DNA from: Sialis fuliginosa
Taxonomy: Eukaryota; Arthropoda; Insecta; Megaloptera; Sialidae
Reading direction: 5' to 3'
Length of the DNA: 64,000 nt
Assembly: GCA_961205875.1 (NCBI GenBank)
Contig: OY540822.1
Location: 4,280,501 to 4,344,500 of the forward strand
Shown: piece by piece, positions 30,039 through 41,128 of the stretch
Numbering within the stretch: position 1 is the first letter of the stretch
Layout: each line of letters begins with the position of its first letter
Program-made: the position numbers and the translations under genes
Notes under the pieces: model-generated
What the model saw: only the letters and a program-made list of their open reading frames with translations
Told to the model about the DNA's origin: nothing
Databases searched by the model: none

Positions 30039-33000
30039 TAGCCCAGTCATATTAGGTAAAAAAAGGGGTCAACCTCGGAATGAAAGATAATAAGCTGCAA
30101 ATTGGTATGAACCTTTGTTTTGTCATTCTAAATGTTGTCTCAAAAGTCACAATCGTTATCGTGTCCGCGTCTCAAGATATTCAAGGTCAAAGGTCACAAA
30201 AATCGGTTTTTCGCGAATATCTGGCTTCCTATCGGTTAAATGAGATTTGCATTTATTATAAAAGTTGTAGACTATAAAATTCCCTACAACTTTTGTTTAA
30301 ACTTTTTTTTCATACGACCAACCGTTTTGAAGGTAGAGCGCGAAGAGTGCACATCGTACAGTCATATACGGCCTAATGCAAGGTCAAGCGTGAGTTATGG
30401 TTATCAGTACGTTATAAAGTCAATTATTTACTTGGAAATTATAATTATTAAACAATGCCTATTATTTATGTACTAACTATTAATTATTTATATTTAATTA
30501 AAGTAAGTAACTTGATTATTTATATATAATTATTCATATTTAACTATTTAAGTATAAAATATTATTAATTCTGGATTATATATTTTAGTTTTATTTTAAG
30601 TTAACACGACATTATATATCTTTTCTTTAAAACGCGTAAATTTCTCAATACTTATATACCTGGAAATACTTGTCCCTACCCTATGCCCTTTTCTATTCAT
30701 TGCCGGGACAGATGTTCTATAGTATTCAAGGCCACTCTCTCCACTTTGTATGAGTCAAGATTATTCGTTAGTTTGAAATTGTACCGTTGCAACTACGGAC
30801 GTACGGTTTTAAGAGCTATGGCTGATTTGTGTTTTATATGTGATAAGAAACTTTCAGAAGGTGTTTCTGTGAATGTCGTACGTGGTTTACAAACTTTAAA
30901 AACTGCAAGTATTGAAAGAAATGATGGACATATAGACTATTTAAATACTTTAAGTTCTGTAAATGTGCATTCCGAGTGTCGAAAAGTGTACACGAGTAAA
31001 AATGTTATTATTGCATCAAAACGACGCACAGATGAGAGTGAACCTTCAACGTCAAGTGCACCTCGTAAAAAACGAAATGAAGTCTTTGATTTTGGAAAGT
31101 TATGCTTATTTTGTGGCCAAGAAGCTGATGAAATAGCAGAAAAGAAAAAAAAATTAAAGTATAGACGGACAATAAGTAATGTAAGTACTCTTGCATTCAA
31201 AGACAACGTAATTAAGAGAGCAGAAGAACGAAACGATTCCTTAGGAGAATTAGTAAAGGAACGTATATATTACGAGTATGATTTGATCGCTGCTGAAGCA
31301 AAGTATCATACTATTTGCTATACCAACTTTTTAACCCGAGTACCATCTGCAGATAAAAAGCCTCGCCAAGATGATCAAGTCACTCAAGCAATGAAGGAGA
31401 TTTTTTATTATATAGAAAATAATGAAGATTCTCAATTTACTTTGAAAGAACTTAAAGATGTCCCTACGGAATACATACCTGACGATAAGACAATTATTAC
31501 AAAATTACAACAAAAGTATTTAACTGATATAATAATCACAAAAAAAATTGGATCATTTACAATTATATCTTTCCGTGATACACAGCTTAACGTATTATCA
31601 AAAGCTTGGTACGAAAATAAAAAAAGTACTCCTGTAGAAGAACGTCTACGGATTGTAGAAGCTGCTGCGGCTATTATTAGGGAAGACATCAGATCATCTG
31701 TAGTTGAAACAAAAACGTATCCACCTCCGAATAAAATGCTAGATTGTATTAATGAAGAAATACCAAAAACATTATCACATTTTTTGGAAGAAATGATATT
31801 AAAAAATAGAAAAGGACAAGTAGATCATTTAAAAACGAAATGCACATCTATTAGCCACGCAATAATGGCTTCGATACGAGAACGTTCATTTTCATCACAG
31901 CTACTGTTGGGCCTTTCCGTATTTCTTCACAGAAGATATGGGTCTAAAAAATTGTTGGATGTTTTATCATCTTTAGGATTTGCTGCATCATATAGTAATA
32001 CCATACAGTATGAAGTTTCATCAGTTTACCATCCACAACCTCGTATTTTACCATCAGAGTCTGGTGCGTTGGTACAATATGTTGGAGACAATGCAGATAT
32101 TAATGTCAGTACTCTTGACGGTAATAATACTCTTCACGTTATGGGAATGATAAAAATAATTACTCCGAAAGATGCTGTAATTTATGATGATCGCATAAAA
32201 AAATGTACAACTAAACCGAGTGCAAAAGAGTTAGCAGCAATATCACATGTATCTCTTTTAGCATATGAAAAGCCAGTTGTACCTGGGTACAGCAAGATTC
32301 AAGTCCAAAATCTACATGATGATCAAGTACTGATTGAAAAAAAATTTAATGCAGTTGATTTGTTGTGGTTATACGGAAAATGGAAGAATCTTTCACCGTT
32401 GCCAGGGTGGAATGGCTATCTTCAACAACTTACGAAAAATAATCAAAATTTTTCAACTTCTCAGGTTATATTTCTACCTTTCATTGATCATCCTGCCAGT
32501 AATTTAGACACAATTTATACAACTTTACATAGTGCTATAAATATTGCCAAGTCACATCAACAAAAAACGTGCATAATTACATTTGATCAGCCCCTGTACT
32601 CAAAAGCACGTGAAATGGTTGCTGCGTCAGATGCAAACTCAGACTTGTCTAAAACAGTTGTCAAACTTGGAGGATTTCATATGCTCATGTCTTTTCTTGG
32701 ATGCATAGGACATGTAATGGACGGTAGTGGTCTCAAGGAAGCTTTAAGTAAAATATATGCTACAAATTCGGTCGACAAAATGTTGAATGGTCACGCTTAT
32801 GCAAGAAGTATCAGAGGCCATATATTATTACGACTTGCATTATCAATAAAGATTTTTGAAGAGATGAAAATTGAAAATTGTGTGTTAGATGAGTTAATTG
32901 AACAGATAACTAGTCGCGATGTTTCCTACGAAGATGTTGAAGGATGTACGAGCAGCTCCAACTCGTTAATTGATCAATTTCAGGATAAACTAAAAGAATT

Positions 33001-35955
33001 AAAAGCTCGAGGTCCCACGGCACAGTTATGGGTGCAATATTTTGAAATGGTATCAATAGCCCTAGATTTCATTCGCGCTGAAAGGCTGGGACTTTTTCAA
33101 GAACATTTGGATGCAGTGCGAAAAATGCTGCCCTATTTTCATGCTGGTGGTCATTTCCTATATGCGAAATCAGCTCATTTGTATCTTCAAGATATGTTAA
33201 AACTTGAGGAGACAATGGATCAACAGGCTTTTGAGAACTTTAAAAACGGATTCTTTACTGTAAAACGAACAGAAAAATTCAATTCTGGTACATGGACAGA
33301 CATGGTAATCGAGCAAAGTCTGATGAAATCTATGAAGACAGAAGGAGGAGTATCTCGAGGCCGAAGTACACAAGAAAGTGTTCTATGTAAGTGGGTATAT
33401 GCTATGTATGCCACGAATACAATTTGTGAAGAAATTGAACGGTTTTGTAACATTTCTTTCGATTCTGTGGACCAACATGTTGATGCTAGAGATTCACGAA
33501 TAAAAAGGGATGATACTGATGTAAATGAACTGGTTGGTTGGTTTACGCTTCATAATCCCTTTCCAAATACGAATCAGTTGGTATCCTTAGCTTCAGGAAT
33601 CGTTGGAAATGACCAAATTAATTGTCACCGAGCCCATGAAATCGGATTGCAATCTATGGTAAAGATAACTGGTTTGAACTTCAACGAAATAAAGTTAAAA
33701 CGCGTCGATAAGGTTTTACCGCTTTCAGCCATTAACAAATCTGTCAAAATTAATGATTGTAAAGTTTCTATAGATCCAATGTTACTTTTCCAGAGAATAA
33801 CTGTAAGCAAAAAATTTGAAAGTAATTTACAAGAATATCTTCAGTATGAACTAAGCCCGTATCCGACATCTTTATTTGATAGTAATGGCATGAGAAAAAC
33901 CACGAAAGCAACATTATATGACAATATGATGCCTGTCGTTATCGATCTTGATGAAAATAATGTAACATACATCATCGATGGTGGATTTCTTCTGCATCGC
34001 GTCGTATGGAGCAAAGACGATACTTTCTCTATTATTTTAAATAAGTACATTAAATATTTACAAACACATTATGGCTCAGCAATTGTTGTTGTATTTGACG
34101 GATATTCGGACTATAGTAAAAATATTAAAGCACTGGAACAACAAAGAAGAACTGCTGCACTTTCAAAATCATATGAAGTTTGTTTTGACGAAACAATGGT
34201 TGTGCCAATCAGTCAAGAAAAATTTTTATCAAATCGGTCTAATAAAAAAAAATTTATCGACATGCTTGTTGAAAAATTTAAAACTGTTAATATCACAACA
34301 AAACAAGCCAGAGATGATGCTGATGTTCTCATCATTGACACAGCTATTGCCTTATCAGAACATCAAAAGACTGCTGTCATCATAGGAGAAGATATCGATT
34401 TGCTCGTTATTTTAATTGGACGTACTCAGTCACATCATCAGGAAATTTTTTTGAAAAAAGTTGGCAAAGGCAATGTCAAAACACAAATATATTCTACTAA
34501 AAGTTTTGACCAATATCCTCGTACTAAAAAGCACATTTTATTTTTACACGCACTCAGTGGCTGTGACACGACTTCTGCGCTATTTAAAAAAGGAAAAAAA
34601 ACTGTTACTAGAGCATTGGAAAAAATTCCTGATTTAGATAAACTGGTGGAAGTATTTCAACAAGAAAACTGCCCAAAACAAACATTATTAGAAAATGGAG
34701 TGCGCATCTTGTTGGCATTATATAATGCTCCAAAATCTGAGGACAACATTGATCATTTCCGCTACACGCAATTCATCAAATTTACAAAACTAAATAAACC
34801 TGTACAACTGTCAACACTTCCACCAACAAGTGTAGCAGCTCATCAACACATAAAACGTGTCTACTACCAGATTCAAACGTGGTTAGGGAAGGACTTAGAA
34901 CCTCAAGAATGGGGCTGGATGCTTGAAAATGAAATCCTGGAGCCCATACGAACGTTATTACCTCCAGCACCAGCCGAACTACTAAACGTAATATTTTGCA
35001 ATTGCAAAAATGGTTGTGGTTCCCGCTGTGGATGCAGAAAATCAGGGCTACAATGTTCTTTAGCTTGCGGCCAGTGCAACGGACAAGCTTGCCTCAACGC
35101 TTCACTGTATCCAAGTAATCCCGATGAAGAAAATACATATGATCCCGATATTCTGGAAGGTTTGGAGATGAACATGACAGATAATGAGGATGATGACAAT
35201 GAATCGAACATTTTTGAGCGACAAGAAGAAGAAGACGACGAACAAGAAGAAGATAATTAGCTTCCATTTCCAATTTCATTACAATTAAAATCAACAAAGA
35301 TACTTTTGATATTTGAACTCACATTTTGATAAATGTATATTATGCCGTATTTAATAATAAATAAAAATATGTGTAAAATATATACTCTTACTATCATTTT
35401 AACTTAAAATAAAACTAAAATATATAATCCAGAATTAATAATATTTTATACTTAAATAGTTAAATATGAATAATTATATATAAATAATCAAGTTACTTAC
35501 TTTAATTAAATATAAATAATTAATAGTTAGTACATAAATAATAGGCATTGTTTAATAATTATAATTTCCAAGTAAATAATTGACTTTATAACGTACTGAT
35601 AACCATAACTCACGCTTGACCTTGCATTAGGCCGTATATGACTGTACGATGTGCACTCTTCGCGCTCTACCTTCAAAACGGTTGGTCGTATGAAAAAAAA
35701 GTTTAAACAAAAGTTGTAGGGAATTTTATAGCCTACAACTTTTATAATAAATGCAAATCTTATTTAACCGATAGGAAGCCAGATATTCGCGAAAAACCGA
35801 TTTTTGTGACCTTTGACCTTGAATATCTTGAGACGCGGACACGATAACGATTGTGACTTTTGAGACAACATTTAGAATGACAAAACAAAGGTTCATACCA
35901 ATTTGCAGCTTATTATCTTTCATTCCGAGGTGAAAGCCCTAATATGACTGGGCTA
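30039..35955 (+). mobile_element. Academ-like DNA transposon, apparently intact
   Basis: 5,917 bp. Terminal inverted repeats begin TAGCCCAGTCATATTAGG at 30039 and end with its inverse at 35955. The left arm reaches 30602 (564 bp) and the right arm starts at 35401 (555 bp). The 9-bp length difference comes from one indel about 20 bp inside the tips, and otherwise the arms differ by only a few bases. The flanks carry a 3-bp duplication, ATT (30036-30038 and 35956-35958). One gene of about 4.4 kb fills the space between. Near-identical arms and an open gene indicate a recent insertion. Academ assignment is inference from protein architecture (XPG-like nuclease plus Cys cluster) and short target duplication, as I recall the superfamily. 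Confidence 0.85.
30818..35260 (+). CDS. Academ-like transposase with XPG/FEN-like nuclease domain, 1,480 aa
   Basis: ATG 30818 is preferred over the upstream in-frame ATG 30683, because the zinc module begins here (MADLCFICDKK) and the decayed copy at 2246 aligns from this point. Two N-terminal CxxC...HxxC modules (CFICDK...VHSEC; CLFCGQ...YHTIC) span residues 5-170. A core at about 570-800 contains ITFDQPLYSKAREMV, LGGFHMLMSFLGCIGHVM, GHAYARSIRGHILL and MLPYFHAGGHFLY; I take this as the transposase. From about 1020, YIIDGGFLLHR, VVFDGYS, ARDDADVLIIDTA, IIGEDIDLLVIL and LHALSGCDTTSAL follow the order of acidic motifs in XPG/FEN nucleases. A Cys-rich cluster (CNCKNGCGSRCGC to CNGQAC, about 1393-1426) and an acidic tail end the protein. 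There is no stop or frameshift. The core's catalytic residues are not assigned. Confidence 0.88.
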   Translation: MADLCFICDKKLSEGVSVNVVRGLQTLKTASIERNDGHIDYLNTLSSVNVHSECRKVYTSKNVIIASKRRTDESEPSTSSAPRKKRNEVFDFGKLCLFCGQEADEIAEKKKKLKYRRTISNVSTLAFKDNVIKRAEERNDSLGELVKERIYYEYDLIAAEAKYHTICYTNFLTRVPSADKKPRQDDQVTQAMKEIFYYIENNEDSQFTLKELKDVPTEYIPDDKTIITKLQQKYLTDIIITKKIGSFTIISFRDTQLNVLSKAWYENKKSTPVEERLRIVEAAAAIIREDIRSSVVETKTYPPPNKMLDCINEEIPKTLSHFLEEMILKNRKGQVDHLKTKCTSISHAIMASIRERSFSSQLLLGLSVFLHRRYGSKKLLDVLSSLGFAASYSNTIQYEVSSVYHPQPRILPSESGALVQYVGDNADINVSTLDGNNTLHVMGMIKIITPKDAVIYDDRIKKCTTKPSAKELAAISHVSLLAYEKPVVPGYSKIQVQNLHDDQVLIEKKFNAVDLLWLYGKWKNLSPLPGWNGYLQQLTKNNQNFSTSQVIFLPFIDHPASNLDTIYTTLHSAINIAKSHQQKTCIITFDQPLYSKAREMVAASDANSDLSKTVVKLGGFHMLMSFLGCIGHVMDGSGLKEALSKIYATNSVDKMLNGHAYARSIRGHILLRLALSIKIFEEMKIENCVLDELIEQITSRDVSYEDVEGCTSSSNSLIDQFQDKLKELKARGPTAQLWVQYFEMVSIALDFIRAERLGLFQEHLDAVRKMLPYFHAGGHFLYAKSAHLYLQDMLKLEETMDQQAFENFKNGFFTVKRTEKFNSGTWTDMVIEQSLMKSMKTEGGVSRGRSTQESVLCKWVYAMYATNTICEEIERFCNISFDSVDQHVDARDSRIKRDDTDVNELVGWFTLHNPFPNTNQLVSLASGIVGNDQINCHRAHEIGLQSMVKITGLNFNEIKLKRVDKVLPLSAINKSVKINDCKVSIDPMLLFQRITVSKKFESNLQEYLQYELSPYPTSLFDSNGMRKTTKATLYDNMMPVVIDLDENNVTYIIDGGFLLHRVVWSKDDTFSIILNKYIKYLQTHYGSAIVVVFDGYSDYSKNIKALEQQRRTAALSKSYEVCFDETMVVPISQEKFLSNRSNKKKFIDMLVEKFKTVNITTKQARDDADVLIIDTAIALSEHQKTAVIIGEDIDLLVILIGRTQSHHQEIFLKKVGKGNVKTQIYSTKSFDQYPRTKKHILFLHALSGCDTTSALFKKGKKTVTRALEKIPDLDKLVEVFQQENCPKQTLLENGVRILLALYNAPKSEDNIDHFRYTQFIKFTKLNKPVQLSTLPPTSVAAHQHIKRVYYQIQTWLGKDLEPQEWGWMLENEILEPIRTLLPPAPAELLNVIFCNCKNGCGSRCGCRKSGLQCSLACGQCNGQACLNASLYPSNPDEENTYDPDILEGLEMNMTDNEDDDNESNIFERQEEEDDEQEEDN

Positions 35956-35972
35956 ATTAATTACAATAAGCA

Positions 35973-36480
35973 ATTGATTGCCTGCTAGTATCAACAACTA
36001 GCTCAATCATTCTATCACTATATAAATGCTAGTATCATCTACTAGCTGTGTCAAGAATCACTTGATTATCTGCTAGTATCAACTACTGGCTCAATCATTT
36101 GATCAATAAATCACTAAATCAAGAATCACTTGATTATCTGCTAGTATCAACTACTGGCTCAATCATTTGATCAATAAATCACTAAATCAAGAATCACTTG
36201 ATTATCTGCTAATATCAACTACTGGCTCAATCATTTGATCAATAAATCACTCAATCAAGAATCACTTGATTATCTGCTAGTATCAACTTCTGGCTCAATC
36301 ATTTGATCAATAAATCACTAAATCAAGAATCACTTGATTATCTGCTAGTATCAACTACTGGCTCAATCATTTGATCAATAAATCACTGCCAGTATCAACT
36401 ACTGGCCCTGTATCTGGATTCAACTCCTGGCTCAGTAACTGGATCAGTAATCGCCTGCTGGTATCAACTACGAGCTCGGT
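35973..36480. repeat. 68-bp tandem array
   Basis: The unit starts CTGCTAGTATCAACTACTGG, with near-perfect copies at 36070, 36138, 36206, 36274 and 36342 (period 68). Degenerate, partly deleted units lie on both sides (35973-36069 and 36388-36480). It begins within 20 bp of the right end of the Academ-like element. Confidence 0.95.
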
Positions 36481-37325
36481 CACTTGATCAATAATCGGAC
36501 TTGCTGAGAGTCATCATAGAGTCTATCTACGTGCTGAGATTCAGAATTGTATCAGTAACTAGGAAGGTAATTTAATCATTTGCTAAACATACCTAGTTTA
36601 CATATGTACTTGCCCATTAGCAGTATTAGGTACCTTTGGGACGTGTAAGTTGCCTTCTCAACGTGCATAGTCTCAAACGACATGTACAACCTAATTGTTC
36701 ATATTTAACGACTTGCACGGTCTCAATACAATGACGATTTATAACTTCCTTTCAGCGACTCTTTACTATATAGATATTTGATTAACACTTGCAAAATATC
36801 AATTTCAGAACCTGTTCGGTCATAAGGGAATTAAACTCCAGATGCCACGTTGGTCAAGATGAAAGGTCCAGTTTATCCTTTTGTTATTTTAAAACATTTG
36901 TTAACTGTCATCATAATTAATGTCTTATAATTCAAAATAAAGCAAAGTATACAGCAGAAACAAAATTTAGTATTCTTTCAATTCCCCCGGCTTTTACCAT
37001 CCTTCTTCACACACATCAACTTTAACAATAGGAGATGACGATAGCTCCACAATTGCAGCTAGTCATCATATTATCATCGGATATTGATCACACTTCAGGT
37101 GGACAGAAAAAGAAACTTATAATATTCAATAATCACAAGGAATTAACAATCACGTTGTCTACCTGCATCGATGTTTCATGTATGCTATGGCTCAGAAAAA
37201 ATGCAACCAGGGCTGTGGAGTCGGAGTCGGAGTTTTAGTAATTTTGAGTGGAGTCGGAGTCGGTAAAATTATTCAAACTTCATCACAATAATAATTGACA
37301 ATGAGTTAATTGTATACAGGGTGAT
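36481..37325. other. Non-coding stretch
   Basis: No gene recognised. A GGAGTCGGAGTCGG simple repeat occurs twice at 37218-37262. Confidence 0.4.
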
Positions 37326-37893
37326 TTACAACTAGTGTAAAAAAAATTAAGACAGTTCAAAGATGTTATTTTTAGCAAAAAACTTCATATGAGCATCTAT
37401 CTGGAAATTCTTCATGAGGGAGCTACAGCCTCCCAAAAATGTTTTTCAAAATTAGTGTTTATTTAATAACTAGAGAACCCATTGTGATACAGTTATGAAA
37501 TTTGATAACCGGTTTATTATTAATAAGTGTTATCGATTTCCAGTATCAAACAATAATAATTTAGGCCAGGGGTGTATGGAGTCAGTGGGCCCGTCGATTT
37601 TTATCAAGTATTTTTTTGTTCTTTAATTTTATCCTGTTGGGTACTTGTAGAAAATTATATGACACAAAACACACAAAAATATACTTGTTCATTTATTATA
37701 GGACCAACCGTTTTCGAGAAACATAACTGTACCACAATGGGTTCTCTAGTTATTAAATAAACACTAACATTGAGTAACATTTTGGGAGGGTGTAGCTCCT
37801 TTACGAAGAATTTCCAGATAGATGTTCATATAAAGTGTTTTGATTAAAATAACATCCTTGATCTGCTGTAAATTTTTTTTACACTAGTTGTAA
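37326..37893. mobile_element. Inverted-repeat element (MITE), arms about 170 bp
   Basis: TTACAACTAGTGTAAAAAAA at 37325 has its inverse at 37873-37893. The arms (37326-37497 and 37722-37893) share CATCTATCTGGAAATTCTTC and TTTATTTAATAACTAGAGAA with modest divergence. The middle of about 220 bp has no coding sequence. The left tip follows TACAGGG, a motif also at the tips of the foldback element at 39443. No clear target duplication was found. Confidence 0.8.
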
Positions 37894-39442
37894 TGTATTA
37901 TATAGTTTATTATTGTAGCAATTCGAATTCAAAAACAATAATCAAATATGTAACTGTATTTAGTTCAGTTGATTATAGTTATTGCTAATTAGTACATATA
38001 ATATTATCTTGTTTGAGGGGTTTTTTAATTTTTTTAAGGTAGGTACCTATTTATTATATATATTATATTAATATATTCCTGTTATATAATGTAACAAAAA
38101 GCTGAATTTCTGTTAGTAATAATTTCTATTTACCTATTATATAATGTAAAAAACTGTATTTGTGTTATGAAATGTTTGTTTCTTTAAAAAACATTTTTTT
38201 TTCAAAAAATATATTGTTTTTTTTATAATGATTATATAATGAAAGTTATTTGAGAATCTCTTGGAAGTAGTGATAATTTTTTTTAAATTCCGACGAAATC
38301 TACTTTATTCATTATTGTTGAATATATTAATGAATTATGTTGATGTTCACAGATCGTAATAATACATTTTTACTATTTTTTATGTCTCATTGTTACAGTC
38401 TGATATTCAATATTCTCTATTAAATAATGTTTATTTTGACATATTTTAATTTATGAAAAAATAAATAAAATATTTTAAATAAATAAATACAACAATTTGA
38501 CTTTTTCATTCAGATAATTTCCGTTCTAAAATGTGTGACACATTTTTTGACAGTTATTTGAATTTAAAATATGTACTATAAAAAATATGTATTATTAAAA
38601 AAATTAGTCCGATACATACAACTCAAATACAGTAAAACATAGGTGGATGAAATTTTACAACCGGAAGCGGATGTTTACTCTTGTCAATTTTTGAATTTTT
38701 CGAATTATTTTTGAAACGGGGTGTAGCGGATCAGAGCCAAGGTCAAAAAAGTGTGGTTAAAATTTTTTTTTGGGAGCTTAGAGTGTGGTTTAGGCTATTT
38801 TTATGACTCATTATAGGCAGGGGGGAGAAATTTTTAAAATTTTATAAAAAAAGACCGAACCAAAAAACTAAATGCTACGGAAAATTCTAAAAATATTTCT
38901 TTTGGATTCTTGGGCTGATTCAAGCAGCTGTTATTACTCTGCAAATTTTTCTAAAAGTTAATCCTTTAGGGCAGCGGTTATTAAACTAGGGTCCGCTGAA
39001 CTTTTGCCAGGGGTCTGTGAATCATATTTGGCATAAATTAAAGTACTTTTACATTTTTATTTACCAATTATTTATTAGTATCCAACGACCTTTTTTGTTT
39101 TTCTGTCAGGAGGGGGTCCCTGAAAAATATTTTTTTTAAAGATGGTCCCTAAGGGAATATAAATTATAATTAAAGTAAACATAAAATTATCAAAAATTGC
39201 AAATATAAAATTTTTTTAATTGTTTGTTATCAACTAATATAATATAATATATCATGTTTTTCTATTACTTGAAAATAACTATACAAAATTTTAACTATTT
39301 CAGCCTAAATTTTAACCCCCTATAATGAATTATGGAAACTGAAAACGCCCAATTTAAGCCCCCCAAAAATAGTTTTTATCCACACAATTTTGGCCATGAC
39401 TGATACATTTCACATGAAACGTCCAATATACATATACACTAA
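37894..39442. other. AT-rich stretch with a hAT-like terminus
   Basis: At 38972 the sequence CAGCGGTTATTAAACTAGGG resembles the terminus of the hAT at 4513 (CAGCGATTTCCAAACT). It continues GGTCCGCTGAACTTTTG and has GGTCCC motifs to about 39150, but no matching right end is seen. Otherwise there is no recognisable gene. Confidence 0.4.
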
Positions 39443-40782
39443 TATACAGGGTGGGCAATAGTGTGTGAATGTTCAATAGCTCGTAGACCATAACTGATAA
39501 AAGTATTTTTCTATTGCAGATGTAAACTGTGGGTAAATGCACATACATAGAAATTATTTTCAAATATACAGGGTGCTACAAAAAAGTGTGGCACGCTTAA
39601 GGTAATTTTTTTAAATGGAATGCCCTGAATATTTTTGCATATTTAACACTTCTCTTGAGATGTTTATTCATATCTAAAATATTAGCCCCATCTGATGTCC
39701 GGCTTAGACGTTATAATATTTTTTTCAAAAAAATCGACTTTTACACTTCCGCGGCCGCAGCATTGAAGACGAAATTAAATATGGATCTTATTGGAGGAGG
39801 TTGGTGGGTACTTTTGTTTAAATATCTTAGAGCCACCATGTATAGCGTGTTCAAAATTAATTTTCAAATTTTGAGAACTTCAAAATTATTTTTCTGAACT
39901 ATTTCAAATGGAACACCCTATATATTTTTTAATGTAGAATTTGTTTGTAGAATTACATAATGAACATTTTTTGTTTGTACATCCTTATGGTTATTGTAAC
40001 CATTTTTGATTTATTGAGCAAAAAGTATAAAATTCAACAATATTTACTTACTAAAAAAAATGTTTTTTTCAAATAAAATAAAACACCATGTACAGAGTGT
40101 TCATGCTGCTCATAAAAACAGCATTTTATGTTTCTGTCTCGATTTCACACTGCGCATTAGTGAATTTATATGGTTGTAAATTATTTTGCTTGATTGTGTT
40201 CGATGAAATAATAAAGCATGTTTGCTAGCTGAAAAAAAAACTCATGCTGTTTTTATAGGCAACATGATGTTTTATTTTATTTGAAAAAAAAAAAATTTTT
40301 TTTTTAGTAAATATTGTTGTACTAAATTTGAAAATTAATTTGAACATCCTGTACATGGTGACTCTAAGATATTTAAAAAAAAGCACCCACCAACCTCCTA
40401 CAATTATGTCCATATTTAATTTCGTCTTCAAAGCTGCGGCCGCGGAAGTGGTGAATTTTTAAGTGGAGTATTGTAAACGTTAATTTTTATGAAAAAAATA
40501 TTATTACGTCTAAACTCTAAACCGGACATCAGATAGAGCTAATATTTTAAATATGAATAAACATCCCAAGAGAAGTGTTAAATATGCAAAAATATTCAGG
40601 GCATTCTATTTAAAAAAATTACCTTAAGCGTGCCACATTTTTTGTAGCACCCTGTATATTTGAAAATAATTTCTATGTATGTGCATTTACCCACAGTTTA
40701 CATCTGCATTAGAAAGATTTTTTTATCTGTTGTGGTCTAGGAGCTATCGAACTTCCACGCACTATTGCCCCAACCTGTATAT
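39443..40782. mobile_element. Foldback element with long inverted arms
   Basis: The tips are ATATACAGGGTGGGCAATAG (39443) and the inverse at 40782. The left arm is 39443-40123 and the right arm 40244-40782. The arms share GTGCATTTACCCACAGTTTA, the GCGGCCGC-containing block near 39748/40437 and CCAACCTCCT. The left arm carries an extra segment of about 140 bp (39900-40040). The central spacer of about 120 bp is non-coding. ORFs within the arms appear twice in mirror image and are not genes. Confidence 0.85.
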
Positions 40783-41128
40783 TTAAGTTTTATTCATTTT
40801 ATAAAAAATAAGGAATCAATCGTCAAACTTATTATATTTGAAATAGATCATAGAAAAAAATATTTATAATAAAAATAAAATTGATATTAACGTTTCTAAA
40901 AAAATGCCATTTCTTTCAATTTTGTATTATATCTTTTTAATGAACTAATGTTTTTGATTCAAAAAGATACAGAGTTCACATAACGTTCATTGAAATCAGA
41001 AAAACTATTGTTTACTTTGTTTGTTATTATGTATAAATTATTATGATTTAATATAATGGTTAAAACATTAAAATATTAATATTAATTAATAGAATAATAC
41101 GCGGATCGCAGTCAAATCAAAAGTTAAG

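Noticed and set aside
29649..30090. Several ORFs with repeated CTLHVG or VRRNPTCKVQ units on both strands
   Set aside because: They are frame artefacts of a 39-bp minisatellite, whose period is divisible by three.
30080..30277. 65-codon ORF, mirrored at 35726-35923
   Set aside because: It lies within the terminal inverted repeats, and its occurrence at both ends reflects the arms rather than a gene.
30683..30817. In-frame extension of the large Academ-like ORF to ATG 30683
   Set aside because: The upstream 45 residues lack similarity to the related copy and the zinc module starts at Met 30818, so the shorter start is preferred.
39655..40431. ORFs of 68-80 codons sharing an MDLIGGGWWVLL-type word
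   Set aside because: Mirror-image copies within the foldback arms; no coding signal beyond openness.
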